This document shows, piece after piece, positions 8,960-17,489 of a stretch of 64,000 nt of DNA. Source of the DNA: an uncultured Flavobacteriaceae bacterium. GTDB lineage: Bacteria; Bacteroidota; Bacteroidia; Flavobacteriales; Flavobacteriaceae. Made by a program: the position numbers and the translations under genes. The stretch is taken from NCBI GenBank assembly GCA_943788165.1, contig CALSPF010000001.1:620001-684000 (forward strand). Reading direction: 5' to 3'. Below the pieces are notes generated by a model, which worked only from the letters and a program-made list of their open reading frames with translations, was not told the origin of the DNA and did not search any database. Within the stretch, counting starts at the first letter, position 1; every line of letters starts with the position of its first letter.

Positions 8960-9505
8960 ATGAAAAAAAATTGTTTACTCATGGTGGCATTAATGGTCAC
9001 CACATTACACGCACAAACAACTATGGAAAACTCTTTACATCAATTTACGGTTGAAACCCTTGAAGGGGAAACATTTGACTTTTCGAGCTTGAAAGGCAAA
9101 AAGGTTATGTTGGTCAATACGGCTTCAAAATGTGGTTTAACTCCGCAATACAAAGATTTGCAAGCGCTCTACGAGCAGTATGGAGCAGAAAACTTTGTAA
9201 TTGTTGGTTTTCCTGCCAACGATTTTTTAGTACAAGAACCTGGAACAAACGAAGAAATAGGCGCGTTTTGTGAACGCAACTACGGAGTGACCTTCCCTAT
9301 GATGGCCAAGATTGGCGTTAAAGGAAGAGACATGCACCCAGTTTATGCTTTCTTAACCCAAAAAGAAAAGAATGGTATAATGGATTCTAAGGTGACTTGG
9401 AATTTTCAAAAATATTTGATCAACGAAGAGGGTGTGCTAGAAAAAGTGATTTCTCCACGCACCTCTCCCGTTGATCCAGAAGTTATAGAGTGGATCACAA
9501 AATAA
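8960..9505 (+). CDS. Exported glutathione-peroxidase-like thiol peroxidase
   Basis: Reduces peroxides with thiol or thioredoxin reductants. The 181-residue protein starts with a signal peptide (KKNCLLMVALMVTTLHA) and continues as a GPx fold: the peroxidatic cysteine in NTASKCGLTPQYKDL, the GFPANDFLVQEPG loop, and WNFQKYLI with the conserved Trp and Asn. The active residue is Cys, not selenocysteine. It has its own candidate promoter and lies five bases before the trans-sulfuration gene. Confidence 0.9.
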   Translation: MKKNCLLMVALMVTTLHAQTTMENSLHQFTVETLEGETFDFSSLKGKKVMLVNTASKCGLTPQYKDLQALYEQYGAENFVIVGFPANDFLVQEPGTNEEIGAFCERNYGVTFPMMAKIGVKGRDMHPVYAFLTQKEKNGIMDSKVTWNFQKYLINEEGVLEKVISPRTSPVDPEVIEWITK

Positions 9506-9509
9506 TTCC

Positions 9510-10658
9510 ATGAAAAAGAAACAATTTGAAACCCAATGTGTCCATGAGGGTCAATTGAAAGACAAACAATACAAAGGAGCCATTTCTCCCCTGTATATGT
9601 CGACTGCCTATTCGTATGAAGAAACGGACCGCTATCCTCGCTATTTCAACACACCCAATCAAGCAGGTTTAGCAAAGAAAATTGCTGCCTTGGAAGGGGC
9701 AGAGGAAGGCTTGATTTTTGGCTCTGGAATGGCGGCCATTTCAACAGCTTTGCTTGCCTATTTACACAAAGGGGATCATGTGGTGTTGCAAAACGATTTA
9801 TATGGTGGGACGACAAATTTAGTTGTAGAGCATTTTAACAAATACGGTATTGAATATGCTTTTGCAGATGCCTTGGATGCAGCCTCTTTTGAAGCGAAAA
9901 TTCAGCCCAACACTAAGGTTATCTATATAGAAACCCCCAGTAATCCTTTGATGAAGATTGTTGATTTAGCAGCCATTGCTGCGCTCGCCAAAAAGCACCA
10001 GTTGGTGTCGATGATCGATAATACTTTTGCTTCACCGGTAAATCAAAACCCCATTGCGTTTGGAATTGATATTGTCTTGCATTCTGCCACAAAATACCTG
10101 GGAGGACATAGTGACATTTTAGCTGGTGCAGTTGCCTGTTCAGCAGCCCACATGGAACGTATTTTTTCTATAGCAAAGAGCCTTGGGGGGAACCTAAGCG
10201 ATATTTCTGCTTGGTTATTGGAACGCAGTATCAAAACCCTAGCCATTCGGGTGAAACAGCAAAATGAAAATGCCTTGGCATTGGCGCATTACTTGGAAGA
10301 GCATCCACTGATTGCGAAGGTCTACTACCCGGGATTAGCCTCGCATCCTGATCATGCTCTAGCGAAACGGCAAATGCATGGTTTTACAGGTATGATGTCT
10401 TTTGAAATTGCCAGTGGAGTTGATCGACCTACCTTTGAAAAAAACCTCGAAATTATTCAGCCTGTTGTCAGTTTAGCAGGGGTGGAGAGTACCATTACCA
10501 TTCCCTCGATTACGTCCCACAAACTACTTTCTCCAGTGGGAAGAGCTAAGCAAGGAATAGCGGATAATCTGGTGCGTTTCTCCGTGGGAATCGAAACCCT
10601 CGAGGATTTAAAAGGTGATTTAAATAACGCTTTAAAAAAAGCTGAACATGAAGGTTGA
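9510..10658 (+). CDS. Trans-sulfuration PLP enzyme (cystathionine synthase/lyase family)
   Basis: A 382-residue Cys/Met-metabolism PLP enzyme. The PLP-binding lysine is in HSATKYLGGHSD; other family signatures are FGSGMAAISTALL, YGGTTNLV, YIETPSNPLMKI and SLGGVES-type SLAGVESTITIPS. Members make or cleave cystathionine, or act as methionine gamma-lyases; sequence reading cannot separate these. Its 3' end overlaps bshB1 by 11 bases, which suggests a link between cysteine supply and bacillithiol synthesis, since cysteine is the last building block of bacillithiol. Confidence 0.88.
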   Translation: MKKKQFETQCVHEGQLKDKQYKGAISPLYMSTAYSYEETDRYPRYFNTPNQAGLAKKIAALEGAEEGLIFGSGMAAISTALLAYLHKGDHVVLQNDLYGGTTNLVVEHFNKYGIEYAFADALDAASFEAKIQPNTKVIYIETPSNPLMKIVDLAAIAALAKKHQLVSMIDNTFASPVNQNPIAFGIDIVLHSATKYLGGHSDILAGAVACSAAHMERIFSIAKSLGGNLSDISAWLLERSIKTLAIRVKQQNENALALAHYLEEHPLIAKVYYPGLASHPDHALAKRQMHGFTGMMSFEIASGVDRPTFEKNLEIIQPVVSLAGVESTITIPSITSHKLLSPVGRAKQGIADNLVRFSVGIETLEDLKGDLNNALKKAEHEG

Positions 10659-11367
10659 TATCCTCGCTTTTGGCGCACATCCAGACGATATTGAATTGGG
10701 TTGTGGAGGAAGCATTGCTCTTGCCATTGCACAAGGAAAAACAGTAGGCATGGTTGATCTTACTCGTGGAGAGCTAGGAACACGTGGGTCGGCAGAAATT
10801 CGCAAGCAAGAAGCGATGAATGCAGCTGAGCTACTACAGGTGTCTTTCCGAAAAAACTTAGAATTTCGCGATGCTTTCTTTATCAATGATGAAGAACATC
10901 AGCTTGCAGTTATCCATCAGATTAGAACATATCAACCCAGTATTGTTTTATGCAATGCCATTGATGACCGTCATATTGATCACGGAAAAGGGAGTCAGTT
11001 GGTTAGTGACGCATGCTTTTTGGCAGGCTTGCAGAAAATTGAAACCCAAGATGAGGAAGGAAAACCACAGCAGCCTTGGCGCCCACAGTATGTTTACCAT
11101 TATATTCAATGGAAAGAAATTACGCCAGATTTTGTGGTGGATATTTCGGCTCATCTAGACACTAAAATAGCATCCATAGAAGCCTATTCAAGCCAATTCT
11201 TCGACCCAATCAGTAATGAGCCTTCAACGCCTATAAGTAGTAAGAATTTCATTGAAAGTGTACGTTATAGAGCACAGAATTTAGGCCGCCTCAGTAATGT
11301 AGAAGCTGCCGAAGGTTTTACCGTGGAACGTACCCCATTAATCAATGATTTCAAAAACGTTCGATAA
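10648..11367 (+). CDS. bshB1: Bacillithiol biosynthesis deacetylase BshB1
   Basis: Removes the acetyl group from GlcNAc-malate in bacillithiol synthesis. The 239-residue PIG-L/LmbE protein begins MKVDILAFGAHPDDIELGCG; the zinc motif AHPDDxE is intact, and the third zinc ligand is probably in DDRHIDHGKG. The ending RNLGRLSNVEAAEGF resembles the BshB1 subgroup, which distinguishes it from generic LmbE proteins. It overlaps the upstream trans-sulfuration gene by 11 bases. bshA and bshC are not in the window. Confidence 0.9.
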   Translation: MKVDILAFGAHPDDIELGCGGSIALAIAQGKTVGMVDLTRGELGTRGSAEIRKQEAMNAAELLQVSFRKNLEFRDAFFINDEEHQLAVIHQIRTYQPSIVLCNAIDDRHIDHGKGSQLVSDACFLAGLQKIETQDEEGKPQQPWRPQYVYHYIQWKEITPDFVVDISAHLDTKIASIEAYSSQFFDPISNEPSTPISSKNFIESVRYRAQNLGRLSNVEAAEGFTVERTPLINDFKNVR

Positions 11368-11404
11368 TTGTTAAACTTAGTTTTGACGAGCTGAAAAAAT
11401 AATG

Positions 11405-11412
11405 TAAATTTG
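11405..11412 (+). promoter_or_regulatory. -7 box (TAAATTTG) of tRNA-His
   Basis: Matches TAnnTTTG and ends 11 bases before the first tRNA base, a distance suited to transcription starting just ahead of the mature tRNA. Confidence 0.55.
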
Positions 11413-11422
11413 CCGCATAAAT

Positions 11423-11497
11423 GGTGGTTGTAGCTCAGTTGGTTAGAGCGCCTGATTGTGGTTCAGGAGGTCGGCGGTTCGAAACCGCTCTTCCACC
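11423..11497 (+). tRNA. tRNA-His (GTG)
   Basis: Cloverleaf with anticodon loop TTGTGGT between stem arms CCTGA and TCAGG, D-arm GCTC/GAGC, and T-arm GGCGG/CCGCT around TTCGAAA. The extra G at position -1 and the discriminator C73 are typical tRNA-His identity elements. In my folding, acceptor pairs 5-68 and 6-67 are T-T mismatches. No CCA is encoded. The 3' side carries a scar of decayed mobile-element-like genes. Confidence 0.93.
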
Positions 11498-11524
11498 CTT
11501 ATAAATGAGAGAGTTAACGCTTTC

Positions 11525-11640
11525 TCATTTTTTTTTGGGCACAACCTGGGGTACAACTTTACCTCATTTACCTACTATTTCACTTCTAAACCTATAATAC
11601 TCATTTGGCTTAACTATCTATCCATCAACGAAGTATTTAA
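11525..11640 (-). pseudogene. Fragment of a lost gene, possibly an integrase tail
   Basis: The minus strand, read from 11640, gives KYFVDG, stop, IVKPNEYYRFRSEIVGK, stop, GKVVPQVVPKKK, stop. Such a protein-like reading with two internal stops suggests a decayed coding end. Its 3' end is only 28 bases from tRNA-His and points towards it, the usual place and direction of an integrase gene in a tRNA-inserted element. I do not recognise the protein with confidence, so the integrase idea is inference from position. Confidence 0.3.
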
Positions 11641-11800
11641 TTTTTCCGTTTACTACCTTAGTTTTTGTTGATGTTCATAATTGATTACTATTTACAACAT
11701 CTAAATTATCCTTCCAATTTTAGGAAATTCAATAATAAAATTTGTCTGTCTAAGGTAGACTAAACATTATCCATTACTTCTAAAGTAAACCGTTTTCAAC

Positions 11801-11920
11801 TTACATAAGTAAGGATGTATAATCACAGATTCTAGTGTACAAAAAAACGCCCCCGTTAGAGGACGTTTGTATCGCATATTCACTTGTTACTTTGTTTGGA
11901 GAACCTTTGGGTCTTGGCAT
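11801..11920 (-). pseudogene. Remnant of an MPRPKGSPNK-type protein gene
   Basis: The first 14 codons read MPRPKGSPNKVTSE, a start I associate with small proteins of Bacteroidota mobile elements (MARPKGSxNKxT type). After that the similarity ends and a stop follows at codon 40. A hairpin with a T-run lies inside the reading frame at 11841-11867. I read it as a truncated relic. A second, weaker relic of the same kind of start lies at 12262-12309. Confidence 0.4.
11841..11867 (-). terminator. Intrinsic terminator, minus strand
   Basis: On the minus strand AACGTCC pairs with GGGCGTT (one G-T pair) around an eight-base loop and is followed by a run of T. It would end transcription entering from the right, on the strand of the decayed genes. 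Confidence 0.5.
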
Positions 11921-11974
11921 GATTTTTGGCAATTTCGGATTATTATGATTTGCATTACACTTTAAATTTATTTT

Positions 11975-12265
11975 ATGAAAGTTATATTTTCCTTCCTTTT
12001 TATTTCAATCTCTTTTATCTCTTGCAATAATGAAGAAGCCTGTCCCAATATCGGTTCTCCTGTTTGTGGTGGTGATGGAATAACATATGGCAACGAATGT
12101 TATGCATTAGCAGAAGGTGTTAAAGAATTTACAATGGGAGAATGCATATTTTGTTATGAAATATACCAACCTGTTTGTGGTTCTGATGGAATAACATACA
12201 GTAATGATTGCAAGGCAAGAGTAGCTGGAATTACTGAATTTACAACTGGAGAATGTTCTGATTAA
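11975..12265 (+). CDS. Double Kazal-domain lipoprotein (protease inhibitor-like)
   Basis: A 96-residue protein with a lipoprotein signal peptide (FLFISISFISC, lipid cysteine C17) and two Kazal-like modules. Module 1 has PVCGGDGITYGNECYA and ends GEC at about residue 56; module 2 has PVCGSDGITYSNDCKA and ends GEC. The C-x(n)-PVCGxDGxTYxNxC pattern is the hallmark of Kazal serine protease inhibitors. It would sit on a membrane surface, perhaps protecting against secreted or foreign proteases. It is flanked on the other strand by decayed mobile-element fragments, so it may be cargo. Confidence 0.85.
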   Translation: MKVIFSFLFISISFISCNNEEACPNIGSPVCGGDGITYGNECYALAEGVKEFTMGECIFCYEIYQPVCGSDGITYSNDCKARVAGITEFTTGECSD

Positions 12266-12309
12266 CTTCTGTTGTTATGTTTATTATGGCTTCCTCTTGG
12301 TCTAGGCAT
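12262..12309 (-). pseudogene. Second relic of an MPRPRGS-type gene start
   Basis: The minus strand reads MPRPRGSHNKHNNRS and then a stop. The first nine residues resemble the relic at 11801-11920 (MPRPKGSPNK). The two copies lie on either side of the Kazal gene, as if that gene had been inserted in, or duplicated with, this sequence. Confidence 0.3.
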
Positions 12310-12330
12310 ATATTAGAGTATTTTATTAAC

Positions 12331-12548
12331 TTAAAGTATGTTGAGGTACTCATTCAAAACCATCCCTTTTTGATATGCAATTTGAATCAGTTCTTGTTTT
12401 ACTGCATTAAAAATAACACTTGCTCTTGCCATACTGTATCTAGTAAATCCTGTCTCGGTTAAACCGTTAGATGCTGATACTTTTTTGTAATTTTTACTTC
12501 TGCCTCTGTGAGTCTAATTTGAATGTATTTTGTTTTTGAATATGTTTT
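12331..12548 (-). pseudogene. Frameshifted mobilization/ribbon-helix-helix protein remnant
   Basis: The minus strand reads KTKYIQIRLTEAEVKITKKY in one frame. After a run of six A it continues in the next frame as SASNGLTETGFTRYSMARAS, and this frame ends at a stop at 12331. The pattern RLTEAE..(K)..GLTxTxFTR is that of small DNA-binding relaxosome or plasmid mobilization proteins. There is no start codon, and one frameshift separates the halves. It lies on the same strand as the other relics next to tRNA-His. Confidence 0.45.
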
Positions 12549-12581
12549 TTATTTTAATTTTATGTTAATTTTTTTTAAATG

Positions 12582-12621
12582 AAACAGCAAAAAACCTAAA
12601 TAAACAGCAAAAAACCTAAAT
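12582..12621. repeat. Exact tandem 20-bp direct repeat ahead of susC
   Basis: Two perfect head-to-tail copies of a 20-base unit (AAACAGCAAAAAACCTAAAT), at 12582-12601 and 12602-12621, about 60 bases before the susC start. No regulator gene is present in the locus, so this is the only visible candidate operator; it may equally be a replication-slippage product. Confidence 0.8.
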
Positions 12622-12679
12622 AAAATGCTAAATTTAAATATATTTAGTAATTAATTATATTAACCAAACATTAAAATTT

Positions 12680-15600
12680 ATGATTATGGACTACAAAAAA
12701 TCATCTTTAAATTTTAGCTCAAGTGTTAAAATTGGATGGAAAAACCATGTGAAAGTGAACCTTCTTTTGTTTACTTTTTTATTTGGATCGTATAACTTTA
12801 CTTATGCGAAACCAAATGATAATGAAGCTGAAGAATATCATTTAAAAAATGATTTGACGAATGCGTTTAGCAAAACTTCAACAAAAGGGAATCAATCTAA
12901 ACAAGAGAATTCTGCTCAACTTACCTTGACAGGTAATGTTACAGATGACACAGGTTCTCCACTTCCTGGTGCGACTGTTATTGAAATTGGCTCTTCAAAT
13001 GGGGTGATTACAGATTTCGATGGTGGGTTTACCCTCTCAGTTTCTGGGCCTGAAGCAGCAATTCTTGTTTCCTATTTAGGTTTTGATTCTGTTCAGATTT
13101 TAGCTTCTGATTTTGGCGACCAAACGAATATCTCCTTAACCGAATCAGCGTCCGCTCTCGATGAGATTGTCATTACAGGATATGGTCGACAAGTGAAAAG
13201 AAATATTACTGGAGCTGTCTCATCAATATCGGCTAAGCAAATAGAAGACCTTCCTTTGGCTAGTTTTGAAAATGCTATTCAAGGTCAAATGGCTGGGGTG
13301 CAAGTTACTGAACCGTCTGGAGAGCCTGGAGCAGGGGCAACCGTACGAGTTCGTGGTATTGGATCAATTTCTGCTGGTAATGAGCCATTGTATGTTGTAG
13401 ACGGTTTTCCAATTTCTAAAAACGTCGATCTTGGAGTTCAAGGGGATAACTTTAGAAGAGGATCAGGGCGTTTTCGCCCACCAACTCAAAATCCTCTAGC
13501 CAACTTGAATCCAAATGATATCGAATCTATTCAGGTCCTGAAAGATGCCTCAACGGCCTCTATCTACGGATCTAGAGGATCGAATGGAGTCGTTATTATT
13601 ACAACCAAAAGAGGAAAAAAAGGAGGAGCGCCGTCTTTCTCTTATAATACTTTTGTTGGAACACAGTCTGTTGCCAATAGACTGGACTTGATGAATTCTG
13701 CGGAATTAATAGAGTACAATAAAGAAGCATCAAACAATGCATACTTACAAAACGGACCTGCTGGGGCAAGCACCTCTGATCCAAATAGCGTAAGAACAAA
13801 TGGTGCTTGGAGACTTGCAGAGGATGTTCTTAATCCAAGTGGTGTAGATAATGACTGGCAAGACACTCTGTTTAGATCTGCTTTGGTCCAAACCCATAAT
13901 CTTTCTGTTTCAGGTGGATCAGATAATTCAAGTTATTTCATTTCTGGGAATTATTTTGATCAAGACGGTATTATTGAAAAATCGAATTTTAAACGATACA
14001 GTTTACGCGTAAACCTTGAAGTTGATTTAAACGATAGAACAAGAGTTGGTCTAAATCTTGCTCCTTCTTATATTGTTTCAGATAAAGTTCCTGCGGGGTC
14101 TCCTTATTTTGCACGTCCTCCTGGAATTGTGTATTCAGGTATTGTCCACGCACCATTTGTTAAGCCATATAATCCAGATGGAAGCATCAACCAATTGAAC
14201 AATCAAAGTTATATTCTAACTCCAGAAGGACAATCATCTTCTTTCACATCAGCGAGTAACCCTTTAGCGATTATTCAGGCTGTTGATGACCGCTTGAATC
14301 AGAATAGAACCTTCGGAAATATTTTCATGGAATATGATCTTACGAGCGATTTAATTTTTAAAAGTTATTTCGGTGTAGACGTTAACAATTACAGCCGTAA
14401 CTTTTATAGAGCAAGTAGTTTACTTTACAGAACATCTTCTTCTGGAGAAACATATGGTCAAACAAGTTCTTCAAATAGTTTAAGCTGGGTAGCAGAACAA
14501 ACACTTAACTACAACAAAGAAATTGGTAGCCATAGAATAGATGCCTTAGTTGGATATACTGCACAAAAAGAAAGAATTAATATCAGTACAGCAGTTGCAG
14601 ATAACTTTCCAGATGATTTAGTAAAAACAATTAGTGGAGGCCAAATATCACAGGGAACTGCAGTTCAAGAAGAATGGTCATTGGTTTCAATGTTAGCCAA
14701 AGTAAATTATTCTTATGAAGATCGATTCCTAGCAACAGCCTCTTTACGATCTGATACATCTTCAAGATTTGGTAAGGGAAACAAGACGGGTATTTTTCCT
14801 GCATTATCTGCTGGATACAGAATTTCAGAAGACATTGGTGCTGACTGGCTAAGTGACTTGAAATTAAGAGCAAGCTGGGGGCAAACAGGGAATTTTTTAA
14901 TTCCTAATTATGCTTCTATTGGTCTATTGAGTACTTACAATACAACTTTTGACGGAACACTAACCAACGGAATAGCTCCTTCGACCATAAGCAATCAGGA
15001 TTTAAGTTGGGAGAAAACAGCTTCAGTCGATATTGGACTTGATTTTGGCTTTTTAAACGATCGAATTTATGGATCTTTTGAGTATTTTCAAAGTACAACA
15101 ACTGATCTATTATTAGCAGTTCAAATTCCTTCCGCATTAGGCTTTACAAATGCATTAACAAACATAGGAGAAGTTGTAAATAAAGGTTTTGAAATTAGTT
15201 TAACCAGTAGAAATCTAGTTGGTGAGTTAAAATGGACAACAGATTTTAATTTTTCTACAATCAACAATGAAGTTACAAAATTAGGCCCATCCGGAGATCC
15301 TATATTAAGTAGTGGTGCAGCTGGAAATAGACATATTACCAAAATTGGAGAAGCTGTAGGAAGTTACTATGGATATCAAACCAATGGAATTTATCAAAAT
15401 CAAGCTGAAATTGATAATAGCGGTATAGTTGATCAAGTTGCTACACCTCGTCCTGGAGATTTTAAATGGGTTGATGTTAATGAAGATGGTTTTATTAATT
15501 CTGCTGACCGTACAGTTATTGGAAATTATTTACCTGACTTTACTTATGGTATGAATAACCGTTTCGAATACAGAGACTTTGAGTTTAGTTTTCTCTTACA

Positions 15601-16036
15601 AGGAGTTGAAGGAAATGAAGTGTTAAATCTCACTAGACGTCACATGGGTAATGGAGAAGCTAATTACAACAGTTACAGTGAATGGAATAATCGTTGGAGA
15701 TCTGAAGCACAACCTGGAAATGGATCAATTCCTAGAGCCAATCGTCAGACGGGAAATAGTAACAACCGACCTTCAAGTTATCAAGTTGAAGATGCATCTT
15801 ATTTGAGACTTAGAAATGTAACTTTGGCCTATAATTTTCCCCAAAATGAACTTGGAGGGAAAATCGAAGATCTAAGACTATACTTGTCTGGAACAAACTT
15901 ATTCACTAAAACAGATTATTTAGGGTTTAACCCAGAAGTTAATAACCAAGATGATAATACAAATGTACAAGGTGAGGACTACGGTGCTTATCCTTTATCA
16001 AGTGTTATCACCATAGGAATCAATGCTAAATTTTAA
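12680..16036 (+). CDS. SusC/RagA-like TonB-dependent outer membrane transporter
   Basis: An 1118-residue outer-membrane importer for oligosaccharides, working with the SusD protein encoded next. It has an N-terminal export signal ending near FTYAKP (residue about 44), a carboxypeptidase-D-regulatory-like domain (about 81-150, LTLTGNVTDDTGSPLPGATV), a TonB box (LDEIVITGYG, 160-169), a plug domain with NAIQGQMAGVQV, VRVRGIGSIS and EPLYVVDGFPI, and a long 22-strand barrel. ATG at 12680 or 12686 (MDYKK) are both possible. There is no N-terminal STN domain, so it should not signal to an anti-sigma factor. It heads an operon with susD. Confidence 0.95.
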   Translation: MIMDYKKSSLNFSSSVKIGWKNHVKVNLLLFTFLFGSYNFTYAKPNDNEAEEYHLKNDLTNAFSKTSTKGNQSKQENSAQLTLTGNVTDDTGSPLPGATVIEIGSSNGVITDFDGGFTLSVSGPEAAILVSYLGFDSVQILASDFGDQTNISLTESASALDEIVITGYGRQVKRNITGAVSSISAKQIEDLPLASFENAIQGQMAGVQVTEPSGEPGAGATVRVRGIGSISAGNEPLYVVDGFPISKNVDLGVQGDNFRRGSGRFRPPTQNPLANLNPNDIESIQVLKDASTASIYGSRGSNGVVIITTKRGKKGGAPSFSYNTFVGTQSVANRLDLMNSAELIEYNKEASNNAYLQNGPAGASTSDPNSVRTNGAWRLAEDVLNPSGVDNDWQDTLFRSALVQTHNLSVSGGSDNSSYFISGNYFDQDGIIEKSNFKRYSLRVNLEVDLNDRTRVGLNLAPSYIVSDKVPAGSPYFARPPGIVYSGIVHAPFVKPYNPDGSINQLNNQSYILTPEGQSSSFTSASNPLAIIQAVDDRLNQNRTFGNIFMEYDLTSDLIFKSYFGVDVNNYSRNFYRASSLLYRTSSSGETYGQTSSSNSLSWVAEQTLNYNKEIGSHRIDALVGYTAQKERINISTAVADNFPDDLVKTISGGQISQGTAVQEEWSLVSMLAKVNYSYEDRFLATASLRSDTSSRFGKGNKTGIFPALSAGYRISEDIGADWLSDLKLRASWGQTGNFLIPNYASIGLLSTYNTTFDGTLTNGIAPSTISNQDLSWEKTASVDIGLDFGFLNDRIYGSFEYFQSTTTDLLLAVQIPSALGFTNALTNIGEVVNKGFEISLTSRNLVGELKWTTDFNFSTINNEVTKLGPSGDPILSSGAAGNRHITKIGEAVGSYYGYQTNGIYQNQAEIDNSGIVDQVATPRPGDFKWVDVNEDGFINSADRTVIGNYLPDFTYGMNNRFEYRDFEFSFLLQGVEGNEVLNLTRRHMGNGEANYNSYSEWNNRWRSEAQPGNGSIPRANRQTGNSNNRPSSYQVEDASYLRLRNVTLAYNFPQNELGGKIEDLRLYLSGTNLFTKTDYLGFNPEVNNQDDNTNVQGEDYGAYPLSSVITIGINAKF

Positions 16037-16047
16037 ATTAAATAGAC

Positions 16048-17418
16048 ATGAAACTAAACTATAATATATACACAATAATTTTACTCGTTTTTGTCTCTTG
16101 TTCGAAAGAATTTACTGAATTAGCGCCAATTTCTGAGCGCAATGCAGATAATTTTTACAACACTGCAAGTGACATGGAGGTTGCTGTAAATGCAATTTTC
16201 AGTACCTTAAAAGACAATGGAGCATTCAATCAAAGTTACTGGATTCTTCAAGAGTTACGATCTGATAACACCTTTTGGGATGGAACTGGATTAGCAGAGG
16301 AAGTAACAGTTTTCGATAATTTCACAGAGATTTCCACCAGTGATATCACGGAAGATGCTTGGGCAACTTCCTATCTTGGAATTTCGAGAGCGAACATTGT
16401 TTTGAATCGAATTGAGGATATTTCAATGGATGCATCAACAAAGTCGCGTCTTACGGGCGAAGCATTGTTTCTAAGATCGTTATACTACTATAACTTGGCA
16501 GTACTTTTTGGAAATATTCCACTGATTTTATCAGAAACGGCTTCAGTAGAAGAAGGGAACAATCACCAACAAGTAGCAGCTTCAGTCGTTTATGCTCAAA
16601 TTGTCGCTGACCTTGCATTGGCGGAATCAGCCCTGCCATCCAAAGCAAGTACTTCCAATGGAAGAATTTCAAAAGGAGCAGCAGCTGCCCTCTTGGGTAA
16701 GGTTTATCTAACTATGGGAGATTCTTCTAATGCAGAATCAGTATTACGCAGAGTTTTAACCTATGGTTATTCTCTGGTTGCAAACTACAGTGACCTCTGG
16801 GGAGTAGCTAACGAATACAATGATGAATCAATTTTTGAAGTTGATTTTCAAGGTGGTTTAGGAAGCCAAGGGAACAGTTTTACAAGCCAATTTCATGGGG
16901 TTTTATCTCAATCGGTCACTTCTGGACAACGGAATATCCCAGAGCAAGATCTTGTTGATGCTTATGAAAATGGAGATTTACGATTTGCCGCATCTATAGA
17001 AGGAGTTACCGGAACAAGTACAGGATATACGATCAAATTTGGATCTACAAATCCTTTTACAGACGACGATGCGCCAAATAACTGGCCAGTGTTGAGGTAT
17101 GCGGATGTATTATTAATGTTGGCAGAGTCTCTTGGAGAAACAAATGAAGCTTACGGATTTATAAACCAGGTAAGAACTCGCGCAGGTTTAGCACCAATAG
17201 ACCAGAACACGCCTGGAACCTTTACAGACAAACTTCTGCATGAAAGAAGAGTTGAGTTGGCTTTTGAAAATCACAGATGGCCAGATTTACTTAGAATGAA
17301 TAAAGCGACAACTGTATTGGCAGCTCAAGGGAAAAACGTTAACGGAAAACTCTTGTTTGCGATTCCACAAAGAGAATTAGATTTAAACTCCAATTTCACA
17401 CAAAATTCAGGATATTAA
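16048..17418 (+). CDS. SusD/RagB-like glycan-binding lipoprotein
   Basis: A 456-residue surface lipoprotein that caps the SusC barrel and binds the glycan. The signal peptide ends in the lipobox LVFVSC with lipid cysteine C18. The SusD N-terminal signature is visible (NFYNTASDMEVAVNAIFSTL), followed by TPR-like repeats (LFLRSLYYYNLAVLFGNIPL; AAAALLGKVYL) and the family C-terminus with LLHERRVELAFENHRWPDLL. It starts 11 bases after susC and ends at a strong terminator, so susC and susD form their own transcript. Confidence 0.95.
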   Translation: MKLNYNIYTIILLVFVSCSKEFTELAPISERNADNFYNTASDMEVAVNAIFSTLKDNGAFNQSYWILQELRSDNTFWDGTGLAEEVTVFDNFTEISTSDITEDAWATSYLGISRANIVLNRIEDISMDASTKSRLTGEALFLRSLYYYNLAVLFGNIPLILSETASVEEGNNHQQVAASVVYAQIVADLALAESALPSKASTSNGRISKGAAAALLGKVYLTMGDSSNAESVLRRVLTYGYSLVANYSDLWGVANEYNDESIFEVDFQGGLGSQGNSFTSQFHGVLSQSVTSGQRNIPEQDLVDAYENGDLRFAASIEGVTGTSTGYTIKFGSTNPFTDDDAPNNWPVLRYADVLLMLAESLGETNEAYGFINQVRTRAGLAPIDQNTPGTFTDKLLHERRVELAFENHRWPDLLRMNKATTVLAAQGKNVNGKLLFAIPQRELDLNSNFTQNSGY

Positions 17419-17430
17419 TTAACTAACTTT

Positions 17431-17466
17431 AAAGGCATCATTTAAACTTAAATGATGCCTTTTTTT
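17431..17466 (+). terminator. Strong intrinsic terminator after susD
   Basis: A perfect 13-bp stem (AAAGGCATCATTT with AAATGATGCCTTT) with a six-base loop, followed by a T-run. It separates susCD from the enzyme genes, which may lower their expression relative to susCD or need their own promoter. Confidence 0.9.
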
Positions 17467-17489
17467 ATCTAAATTTAATAAATTTCAAA

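Noticed and set aside
11456..11671. Plus-strand reading frame of 71 codons starting in tRNA-His
   Set aside because: It begins within the tRNA anticodon arm and has no protein-like features; the same DNA reads more protein-like (with stops) on the other strand.
12277..12462. Plus-strand 61-codon frame after the Kazal gene
   Set aside because: It is the reverse of the mobilization-like relic and has no recognisable domain or promoter.
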